Below are positions 39,356 through 49,240 of a DNA stretch of 64,000 bases, in pieces (position 1 is the stretch's first letter; every line of letters begins with the position of its first letter). The stretch is from Lagopus muta. Lineage: Eukaryota > Chordata > Aves > Galliformes > Phasianidae. The stretch is from the NCBI RefSeq assembly GCF_023343835.1, contig NC_064433.1, forward strand, positions 178,701,777-178,765,776, in the 5' to 3' direction. The position numbers were made by a program, and so were the translations under genes. Under the pieces are notes generated by a model, which was not told the DNA's origin, did no database searches, and worked only from the letters and a program-made list of their open reading frames with translations.

Positions 39356-41429
39356 TTCACATCTTTTTGTACATAAATTATTTACATACATCTATATACT
39401 ATAAATCATAACTATTTTTAGCTGAAGACTTCCTTCTCTTGTTTATGGCCTCTCACAATTTAGAATTATGCACCATGAAAAGTATTTATTATGCAAGTTC
39501 TCATTTATATGTGCAAGCATTTGGGCAGTATATATAACATATATACACAGATAGAAGGATTTGACCTGCTCTAAGATTTACATAGCGTGCATAGCCATGA
39601 ACTCAGCACAGTACTTCTTCCTGGAGAGCTCTCAGAAAGTGTCACTGTACTGACACTGTTTTCCCTCCTACCCCACCTTTGTTAGAAGGCACTGCAGGAA
39701 CTACCAAATTCAAGCAAAACTGTGCCTGCGCTTGAACCTGAACAAGGTACCTTATTATTCTGGTATCTAAACACAGATTAATTAACCTCATCCAGACCCA
39801 GAGGTTCAGTAGTGGCCTTTCCATTCACTTTCTGGTCTTGGGGCCAGACCTTAGCTATCTAATTTTAGATGTTCAAACTGCAGAAATTTGGCTATGGTCC
39901 TGGTAATTCAGAATTGCTAAGCACTCAGCACTTCACTCTGCAGAAATCAAATACATGGGATGTGCAATGTGCTCTTGGGAAAAATCAGACTGCTAGTTTG
40001 GGTGCCTGGATAACAACCTAAGAACCAATTATTAGGCACCAAGTTTCACAATTTTGCCCAGATATTTAAAGACTGTTCAATGGGATTTATAAAAATGCTT
40101 CTATAAAAAATGACTTCAGTCAAAATAATTTTGTGTTGTTGCTTTTTTTCCTTTTCTCTTTTGTTTTCAAGAACAGTGTTTTTATCAAGGAAAATTAAAA
40201 TTCCAGAAAAAAAATTAAAACTTTGGCAGTTGTTCTCTGTCAGTGAAACCAGTTGGCCTTTCTATGATTCTGAAACCACTCTGTGACTCTGGAGTACATC
40301 ACACTCTATTACCCTTGCTGTACAAGTCATAAAGATGAATTGCATTGCCCAGATCGTAAGACTTACCTCCATCCTAGTTGTAAAGACTACTAGTTTCAAG
40401 CAATGCCATACTTGAAAACCAGTGGTGTTCATTTTGCTTCTGGATTATGCCGTGGCTGCCCACTTTCCTCTCTGTTCCCCAGACTCCAAGTCAGGGAATG
40501 TCTGTCCTGGGAGAGATAACCAGCAATTCTAACAGAGCATCCACCACAGGTGTTGCATGTCCAAGTGGATTGACTGCAAATCATTGTTTTCTTGCTGATA
40601 TTTTTAGTTTGCACTTTCACTCAAAATTCAGTTGTCCATGGAAAAATTTTCACACTGTGTTTGTGTGTGTATGTGTGTAGTGTGCTCAGTAGACAACAGA
40701 AAACAAAGGATGGAGAAAGAAGGGCAAAAAGAGGATCCTCAGCTACGTGAAGACACCATTCCTTTGCATACATAGAATTTTTCTCTGGACCAAACCAAGA
40801 AAATATTACGCATAAATATCTTCCTTGCTACATAGCAAGTCCAGCACTGTTCTATTTATACAACTGCTTTTGGCAGTGTCCCAAAGGCAATAGGAGCCTT
40901 TGCAATTCAAGAACTTTGCACAGTAATAATCTGTATTTTACTGGTGCAGCGAGCTAGGAAGGATCAAGACAACTGACAGCTGATCACAGTTTGGGATTCC
41001 ATCACTAGGGCTTCTAAATCATTCTTCACCTACGCAGCTGAACTAGCCTCCCTCTTGTGCGTAGGCTTACATCTCATGGGGCAGAGCTGGAAAAGCCTTT
41101 GGCATCCTTCCCAGGGCTGTATACAGATGCTGCTCGAGCCAATCAACTCTGACCTCTTAGCTTAACAGTTCAGCTGTCAGCTTCTAAAGAGAGATGACAG
41201 TATTTTCAAGCAGGCTCCATTGTGCTTATCAGCTAATGCTAATCTCTGCTTGCATTTGGCTGTTTGGTGAGGGAGTGTAAGAAAGCATATACTTAGAATG
41301 AGCGGTGACAGTCAGTTTGTGTTGATGTGCTTTCTGTATTGCACCAATATTCTGACAGATCTTTACTGCAGTGGTTGGGTGACGGTGATGAGTAACAATT
41401 GTTTGGCTTTGGCAGCCATTGTTAGCTAA
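39356..41429. other. Intergenic DNA, no gene recognised
   Basis: AT-rich sequence with T-runs near 40145-40170, A-runs near 40205-40220 and a short TG run near 40658-40680. No exon or further repeat family was identified. Confidence 0.5.
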
Positions 41430-41700
41430 ATCACAGAATTGTAGAATCACCACGATTGGAAAAGATCTTCAAGATCACCCATTCCAGCCATCCACTCATC
41501 ACCATTATTTTCCCACTAAACCATGTCCCTCAGTACAACATCTAAATGTTTCTTGAACAGCTCCAGGAGGGATGGTGACTCCACCACACCCTTGGGCAGC
41601 CAGTTCCAGTGCCTGATCACTCTTTTGGAGAATAAATTTTTCCTAACATCCAACCTGAACCTCCTCTGGTGCAAGTTGAGGCCATTCCCTCCAGTCCTAT
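41430..41700 (-). repeat. CR1 LINE 3' fragment, antisense (first of a pair)
   Basis: Starts 'aatcacagaattgtagaatc', then 'ggaaaagatcttcaagatca', 'tgcctgatcactcttttgga' and 'cctaacatccaacctgaacc', ending 'ccattccctccagtcctat'. It is followed within 100 bp by a second antisense copy. Confidence 0.88.
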
Positions 41701-41783
41701 TACTAGATACACCAGTGTGAATTTACATCCTGCTCCTTGGACCACAGTGTCCTGAAGGACCTAAAGGGCAGAGATGTGACTTT

Positions 41784-42090
41784 TTGGAAAATGCCTCTAA
41801 GATCATCAAGAACAGCCATCACTGAACACTGCAAATCAACAACTAAACTACGTCCCTTAGTGCCACATCCACAGATCACTTAAATACCTCCAGGGATGGT
41901 GACATCACCACCTCCCTGGCAGCCAGTCCTATTGCCTGGATATGCTTTCGATGGAGAAATTCTTCCTAATATCCAACCTAAATCTTTCCCAGTGCAACCT
42001 GAGACTGTTCATCCATTGACTTTGCATACATGCCCCTTTGTGTCCCCAGGAGAGCAGAAAGCTCTGTGTCTCTCCTCCAAATGACTGTTT
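41784..42090 (-). repeat. CR1 LINE 3' fragment, antisense (second of a pair)
   Basis: Begins 'ttggaaaatgcctctaagat' and repeats the order seen in the preceding copy, with 'aatacctccagggatggtga' and 'ttcctaatatccaacctaaa'. It is more diverged than the first. The two are separate insertions or a local duplication. Confidence 0.8.
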
Positions 42091-42540
42091 TTCTCATCTC
42101 TAAAGTACTTCTCTCTGCCCAGAATCCAGGCAGTGGCTTTTATCTTTGGGCCTCATGGCAGTGGCACACACTTTTGGCACATTGCTGTGACTAGGTGCAT
42201 GCTACAAGGTATCTAGTGGGAATGACATAATTTTTTCAGTCAGAACTGAGGAACAGGCTGAGCAACAAATAATCTAGGATGGATTTTGCATGTACCTCTT
42301 TTCCCTGCAGTATTTGGCAATTTTACTATTCAACTTCTTGCCCATAGAAATCTACTAGCATATCTGAAAGCAGAGGACATAATTTTTTAAATATTTGCAG
42401 CATAGCTTTGCTTCTGACTACCAGTTAGAGCAGGATTAGCCCAAGTCTGTCAAGTAGGATATGTAAGGCCAGCTCCCTCCTGCTGCTGTCCATTTTTCTG
42501 GTAGATTTTTGTGGAGCTGAGCCTGGTTACATCAGATGTC

Positions 42541-42677
42541 CTTGGAGATATTCAAGATCAAGCTGGACCAGACTCTGGACAGCCTGATTGATCTGTAGGT
42601 GTCCGTGTTCACTGCAGGGGGGTTGGACTAGATGGCCTTTGGCAGTCCCTTCCAACTCAAATGAGTCTGTGATTCTA
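42541..42677 (+). repeat. CR1 LINE 3'-end fragment, sense
   Basis: 'cttggagatattcaagatca', then 'gaccagactctggacagcct', 'ggttggactagatggccttt' and 'cccttccaactcaaatgagt' form a clean CR1 3' terminus in sense orientation. Confidence 0.88.
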
Positions 42678-44703
42678 ACTTCAAATGTAGTCCAATATTA
42701 TCTCTGAACGTGTTTTTGTTTTTTAATGGTTTAAAACTAAGTGAAATCAGAAGCTAACAAGCACTGAAAAGTCTAAGCCTTAGGTTTTTCTGCCTAGGAT
42801 TCTTCCCTACTTAATTGTATGTCTGTGTATATCAGCTGCACCTGTGGACCAGTATAAAGAATAAATTGAAACTATTCAATAAGATATAGTGAACTTTATG
42901 TCGTGATGAGGCTAAATAAATTTTCCCATGAGAACATAAAGCAGGAACCTGTTGCATAACAGTCACACTCCCTTTACAGTCTTTCTGTGTTGAGGCTGTA
43001 CTCAGCTGAGCACAGATAATACTGAAGACTCCCCTACAGGCTTGGAGAAAACTTGGCGGCATAAAAAGCAAGACACAAAGCTATGCCGCTCATCTTCTAG
43101 ATGCAAAGTCATGGAAAGTTTTTGTTACTGATCCCCACACAGAGTAGAGAAATGTCATGCTGGGCTCTAATTTATGCTCTATTTTTTTTAAACAACAGAA
43201 GTTATTACTTCTTGGGCAGTCAGTCTTCACAATTATGGACAGCACATAAGACCAGGATAAAAATTCTACTTTTGAAAAATGGCAATGTGATAATGACCAC
43301 AGTCCATGAGTGAAATGTTCTTATGGGAGTGGAAAGGCTAGAAGAATTAGCAAAATCTGAAATTAAAAAATAAAAATCAGGAAATAATTGCTAATTAGGT
43401 ACTGCTGTTCAAAACACAGAAATTACATCCAGATTGGAAAACAATTAAAAAGAAATCAGAGAAATTAAATACTGAATCATGAGGAGGGCAAGGAAAAGAT
43501 GTTGAGTAACAACAGGGAGAGACAGCAGAAACAGAAAAGCTGCCACAGAGACTGCAGGGTCTGCAAACAACAGATACAGAACAGGAGTGCTCAGGGAATA
43601 CAGGTTTACTACAGGAAAGGTATATTAATTATCTGCAGCAGTGCTCACTGTGGAAAGGCTTAGGAGGGTTTCCACACTAGAACTTATCTGCAGATGATGA
43701 GTTGGAGAACTGGTCTCAGATGAAGAGCCAGACGTCAATAGAATGAACCGTCATATATCACAAAGAGCAGATGATGTTCAGCCAGTGATTTTTGAGGAAC
43801 TCAGATATGAAATTGCCTGTCTAGTTTATTTGGAGTGTAATTTATTGCTCGTGAGACTCGTGCCAGAGGAATAGAAGGTGACATATGCAATATCCGTTTT
43901 TAAGAGAACTGCAAAAGAGAGCTGGGGATTTACAGACCGGGAAGTTTCATTTCCATATTGGCCAACCAACCAAAAAAGCAAAAAAAGAAACAAAAAACAA
44001 AAAGAAAACCCTCACCCACAGAGTGTATGGAATTCATAGGTATATGAGTGAAAAAGAAAATGAGCAAGGCTTCCCCAGAGGGAAACTGTACTTTCTGTAT
44101 CTATTACAACTTTGAAAGAGTCAGTGAACATGTCAGTAGGAGTGAACTGATTGCTACGCTTAAGAAAACCTAAACTTTCCTGAGGTAGAAGGAAAAGTTC
44201 TCCCTTTAACTGATTGAAAGGCAGAAAGAAAGTGGGAATGAACCATGAAATTGCCAAGCAGAGAGAGGTCCAGAAGAGACTGAAATGTTTAGCATATTTA
44301 CAGGAATAGGAGATAAACAGGAAGATTGCAATATTTGCTGGTGGCACAAATTTCACATTAAAGAGTTATAGTGTTGTCTCAATGCCAAATGATAAGTAAA
44401 AAAATGATAGATAGCATTCAAGATTGACAAATGTGGCCACACAAGGAGAAAATGCCTTCAGCACACAAAGTAATGAGCACGGCAGATACTGGTACACAGG
44501 AAGGATCCAGGACTCACTGCAAAGAGCTCCCTGGTCAGTGTTGGAAAAACTGCAGAGAGGAAAAATAATAACAATAAAAAACATTGTGACAACTTCATTG
44601 TGAAACAAATGAAGCAGATGAGGTTTTCTTGGCTTGGAAACAAAGATAACTGAAGGAAGAATAAGAATAATGGCAAATTATTCTCATAATATATTCTCAA
44701 AAT

Positions 44704-44734
44704 ATATGAGTATATTCTCAAAATATACTCATAT
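44704..44734. repeat. Perfect 13-bp inverted repeat (hairpin)
   Basis: The arm ATATGAGTATATT at 44704-44716 and its exact reverse complement at 44722-44734 are separated by CTCAA. The arms also overlap a direct repeat of TATATTCTCAAAATATA. It could form a cruciform or simply reflect local slippage in AT-rich DNA. Confidence 0.9.
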
Positions 44735-45427
44735 GGGCTGGCTATTCATGCTTTCTCAGTCCTTCAAATAAATATAAAATAAAGAAAGGCATTCCAATGA
44801 ACAAAACTGAACTGTAAAACTCATAAGTACAAGATGTTCTGAAAGAAAACAGTACAGATACGTTTTAAAATGTTTAGACAAACCTGTGGAAGAAAAAAAT
44901 AGTGTCAAGAGCCATTAAATATGAGGATAGACTTGCTGGCTCCACAGGAATGTTAAGCCATAGACTGTAAACACTGAGAAGGTATTTTGAAGATCTATTG
45001 CTTCAAGTTTACCTGTCATCAGTGCACCATGGATCTGGCTGAAGGGACTGTGCTTACTCAGCCAGGAAAAGAAAAGGCTGCAGGAAGATATCATTGTGGC
45101 CTCCCAGTATTTAAAGAGAGTTTATAAGCAGGAGGGAAAACAACTTTTTTTCAAGGTTAGATTGTGATAGGACCAGGGAGAATGGTTTTAAATGAAAGGT
45201 GGGGATATTTAGATTGGATGTTGGGGAAGATTTTTACTGAGAGAGTGGGTGAAATGCTGGAATGGATTGCCCAGAGAGGCTGGGAATGCCCCATCTCTGG
45301 AGATTTTTAAGGCCAGATTGGATGCCCTGGACAACTTGATCCAGTACTTGATCTAGAAGTTGGCAACCCTACCTGTGGCAGGCAAATTGGAACTTGATGA
45401 TCCTTGAGATCCATTCCAACCCAAGCC

Positions 45428-45491
45428 ATTCTATGATTCTATGATTCTATGATTCTATGGTTCTATGGTTCTATGATTCTATGATTCTATG
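45428..45491 (+). repeat. Octamer tail (ATTCTATG)8 of a CR1 copy
   Basis: Eight tandem octamers, six ATTCTATG and two GTTCTATG. CR1 elements end in short tandem octamers instead of poly-A, usually two to four units, so eight is an expanded tail. Confidence 0.93.
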
Positions 45492-46405
45492 TGGGCTCCC
45501 TATGGCAGCAGAGCAGGACCTGGAAGCCGGGGCCCTTCCCACACCCCAGCCAAGGAGCAGAATAGGCTAGGGGCAGCCAATGGAAGTCTCAGCACAGGGC
45601 AGTGGAAACCTCACTGGGGATGGGACCAGGCCAAACAAAAGTAAATTGTTAAGAGATAACAGCCTTTGAATACACATAACATAGCAGCAAAGGAGAAAGC
45701 AATAAAATGTTTTCCATGCAAAACAAACAAACAAACAAACAATGGGCTTGAATGTTAGCAAAGAAGATTTACATGCAGTTTTTTGACTGATATAGGATAG
45801 GATACAGTGCTACACTGTTGAGAGATGTGAAGCTACCAATATAAAAATATGCTGTCAGAGTTTTGAAGAATTGGTTGGTCAAACCAGACCAGAAATAGAG
45901 CTGTCCTAGCTTGGAAAAAGATGCTGTCTCTGTGCCACCAAAGTAAGTAACAAAAGCTTCATTCGGTGCTTAAAGGGTCACGACCCCCAAACAGCTCAAT
46001 GAAACAAGAATGTATTTTAAAATGGAGAAGAATGTTGATAGAAATTTGCTGCAATTTGCCTTCATGACAACAGTGCATAGGTGAGCAGGTCAGTCTGCAC
46101 TTTACTCAATGGAACTTAGAAAGTATTTCTGTGACTTGGAGCGGTGTTTTTCTGCGTGGAAAATGTCTGTTTCGAGTAAGACAGATGCGACGGAAGTTTG
46201 TTTCCTCCAGGCTGATGCAATCTATTTGGGCCCTCTCAGGCCTTGGAGCATGGAAGTCTTTCTCCACAGTGGGTAGAACATGATAGATTGAATGAAAATC
46301 TCCACGTGTCGTTACAAGCACCTTAAGGGGAGCAGCCTCGGTGTGATTGCCACAGTCTGATTTTCACTAGAAACTCAAGCATAAATAGTAATTTCTATTG
46401 TCCCA
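45492..46405. other. Intergenic DNA upstream of the CpG island
   Basis: Contains an (AAAC)n run at 45719-45742. Between 46100 and 46330 CpG frequency starts to rise, as in a CpG-island shore. No exon is recognised. Confidence 0.5.
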
Positions 46406-46625
46406 GCAATCGGCGTGCAGGAAGGGCCTGAAACAAGAGTGCAGACGGGAGAAAGGCGGGCTGCTGTCAGAGGCGGCGATTCCTCGCGCTGCTCACCGGC
46501 CGGCAGCACTGAGCAGCAGCGCCGCCCCACGCCGCGGCCGTTGGCGCTGTCCAGGGTGCTGAAACGACGCTCCGCCCGCCTGAGCGGTAGAGCGGCCTTG
46601 GATGGATGGAGCAGGTAAGGACGTG
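46406..46625. promoter_or_regulatory. Isolated CpG island, probable promoter
   Basis: About two dozen CpG dinucleotides occur in 220 bp, with GC boxes and a GCCGCCCC / GCCGCGGCCG core, in a region where CpG is otherwise rare. There is no obvious TATA box. A near-consensus donor CAG|GTAAGG sits at 46614|46615 on the + strand, and GCCG|GTGAGC occurs on the - strand with its exon edge at 46497, so transcription could leave in either or both directions. It is not the SLN promoter (SLN is upstream in + orientation) and not an obvious ELMOD1 promoter (the ELMOD1 5' end lies beyond 64 kb). The most likely role is the start of a non-coding or unrecognised transcript. Confidence 0.65.
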
Positions 46626-47295
46626 GGTCACAGAAACAAGGAAAAAGACAAAATTCTTCGAAGGCATTGGTAAGGTGGTTACCTCATCATCGTTAGAAAC
46701 TGAGAAACGTACCGGATATTAAACAGAGGAAGTTGTGTCCTCTGCCTGGAGGATCTCAATTCTTAATCTGGTGCGTTGCTTAATGCTCAGATTTCAAATA
46801 TTGCAGAATGATGGCATAACAGCATTAAACAGGGCCAGGCAATGTATTCCATGTGTTATATATACCGAGTAACATAAACTTCAGCCATGTTAGAGAAGTA
46901 GCTGTTAGAGTAGATAAATTAAGATGCTAAACATCCTTCCCAAATGTTTTACTCACCAACTACAAAACATGGTACTTGGCTCTCAAACGAGGTCCCAGTT
47001 ACTATCGTTGTTTTGAAATGGCTTTCTGATGGCTGAAACAGAGAAGGAGAAACTGAGAATTCAGCACTCTCCCACATTCTAATGGAATAACATTCATTGT
47101 TTTCCATTGCAGCTCATCTTTCCCTGTGTGATAAATAGATACTGTTTGATATTTTACTGGGATTCTGTGAAACTGAACTCTTTCTGAAGTGCAGAGCGTT
47201 GCTTGTCCTGGTTGGAATAAGGTTATTTGGAATCATTCATACAATAGAAGCTTGTTGAAATACGTTATGTGGTCTTACAAAAGAAAAAAATAAAA

Positions 47296-47314
47296 GGGGG
47301 GGGGGGGGGAGGGG
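47296..47314 (+). repeat. Poly-G tract (G14 A G4)
   Basis: Fourteen consecutive G, one A, then four G. It has potential to form a G-quadruplex and is a common assembly and sequencing trouble spot. A 14-T run follows 13 bp later. Confidence 0.95.
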
Positions 47315-47576
47315 CATTTTCTAAAACTTTTTTTTTTTTTTCCTATGGAAATTTTTGTGACAGGCAATTCAATATGAAAAAAAAATCAATTGATTACAGC
47401 TGATTTGATTCTAGGAGCAGTGAGCTGCTGTATTCTGGAATTAACCTCTGGCAGAATACTTCTATTCTACAGATGTAGGAGTCCCAGTGCACATGCAGGT
47501 AACACATCAATCCTAGTTTCCATGCGCTATGGGTATTTCAGACTCTCCATTTTTAGTTGAGAACATGATCTTGTAA

Positions 47577-47601
47577 AAAAGAAAGAAAGAAAGAAAGAAA
47601 G
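47577..47601 (+). repeat. (AAAG)n microsatellite
   Basis: About five to six perfect AAAG units directly after a short A-run. Confidence 0.92.
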
Positions 47602-49094
47602 CTATGTTCTTGTCAGCCTCTCTGAATTTTAGGCATTTGACATTATTTTTTAGTGTTGATTGCATTTTCAGTAGCATCACAGATGACCTAATTAAATAAT
47701 GTTGGCTGAACTGCCTCCTACAATGCTCTGACCCAAAGGCAGTTCTTCTCTGGGAGGAAGGGAGTCTCTAACTCCCATCACTCAAATGTCTATGAGCTGT
47801 CACTGCTACACCTGAAAAATAATGGAATAGTTAATTATCATTAACTAGAAGTTAATTATCATTATGCGTAAGGCTCATAGGCAGTGATTATACACATCCA
47901 AAATAAATTTAAGAGAATCACAAAAGACTGCTGCTAGACAGAGTTGTTTAATTTTCATGTATAAGTGCAAATTAAGAATATAGAATAAAACACTGAAGTG
48001 CCAGTATTTATCTCTATTAGTTGCTGTTCAGGCATCTCCAAAATGATTTGAATTGCTGCGGGTTCCCAAATGCACTGCATAACTTCACTGTAGATTTTGG
48101 ATCTCTACTGGAGTTAGTTTTGTACTCCAAAAGCACTGGTATTTCTACATGATGACAGAGTCACTGCCTGGTTTTTCAGATAGACTCCCAGGACATAAAC
48201 GCTTAGTTTAGTTTTTAACACAAGTGCACTCACATCACTGATCAAGGGAGACTTTCTGACCCACTCAGTAGGTAGTTGATGTTCATAGCTCTCTCAGACC
48301 TGCCTTTTCATCCAGTAAATGAAAGGAGGACACTCTGCTGGGACTATAACTCATTGCTGAGACCTGGGGTGCCCTATTTTTGCTGTTGCTGATTTTACTG
48401 CTTCTGGCCAGATTTGTACATTTACACTACACAGCAGGTAGGTACAACTTCAACTGAGGCTGGCCTCAGTAATGAAATAAAATAATATAGATAAGATCCA
48501 TTCCTTGAGTCAGAAGAAGCTGATTCTCCATGGAAAGATCCTGTTGAGAGTCAGACTGTGCTTTAGGGGTGGAACAATCCCATGTACCAAACCAGTAGCA
48601 GAGCTGGAGACCTGCTTTCCTAAGACAGCCATATGCTCATGCCTCTTTCCAACTGCTGTCATGTAAGAGGCAAAACAGTTGGAGGCAGCAGCCTTGAGAT
48701 GGCCAAATTAAGAGCAACCTTCCCATTTCTAGTGTCACAGCAGCACCCTGTGAGCTGGCAGAATGCACGGAGAGGGCTTACTAAATGGGCTAGTGCCTGT
48801 ACAGACCCCTGCTCCCAGAGTTCTATTCCCACTCCTTTTTGGCCCCAAAGGTAGAGGGAGGAACACTCATATCTTCCCCAAAATGGCTGTCTGCCTAAAG
48901 TATGCAACAGAGGGTGAAAGGAAGAGAAATGGAAGTGTCAGTGGGCCAGACACATGGAAACCAAAGAGAAGTGTTTATGCACTGGCTTAAATTCAAACTA
49001 ATAAACCAATGTGAATGGAAAACTGGGAGAAAGTGAAGAGGCAGATGATGGATGGATTATCACAACTGCCTAAAGAAATATGTGAGACTATCCA

Positions 49095-49240
49095 CAACCA
49101 AATCAGCATCCTGGGCACCATCAGAAGAGGGGTGGCCAGCAGGGACAGGGAGGTGATCGTTCCTCTCTACTCTTCCCTCATGAAGCCCCATCTGGAGTGC
49201 CGTGTCCAGTACAAGAAAGACGGAGAGCTGTCCTAATTTA
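49095..49240 (+). repeat. CR1 LINE internal fragment, sense
   Basis: 'cagcatcctgggcaccatca', then 'aggggtggccagcagggaca', 'gggaggtgatcgttcctctc' and 'tgaagccccatctggagtgc' is the well-known CR1 RT-end segment. Both ends are truncated and there is no tail. Confidence 0.88.

Larger units (their letters stand above)
43690..45491 (+). repeat. Long ancient CR1 LINE copy, sense
   Basis: This is a 1.8-kb CR1 remnant. Its left part (43760-43960) aligns by eye with the CR1 reverse-transcriptase region: the 'caaggaactcagatatgaaat'-type segment, a 'gtgccagaggaatagaagg' block, and a 'YRPGSFISI' stretch equivalent to the usual NYRPVSLTS motif. Near 44330-44345 a decayed FADDT-like block reads FAGGT. The right part is the 3' UTR from about 45050, ending in eight ATTCTATG/GTTCTATG units. 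Multiple stops and frameshifts make it inactive. The middle is heavily diverged and contains an inverted repeat. Confidence 0.75.
46626..49094. other. Intergenic DNA with simple repeats
   Basis: Holds a G14-A-G4 tract (47296-47314), a T14 run (47328-47341) and an (AAAG)n run (47577-47601). No exon is recognised. If the CpG island drives a + strand transcript, its intron would begin here. Confidence 0.5.

Noticed and set aside
46415-46618. 67-codon ORF across the CpG island
   Set aside because: Arg/Ala-rich open frame expected from GC-rich DNA; it reads through the splice donor and has no family resemblance.
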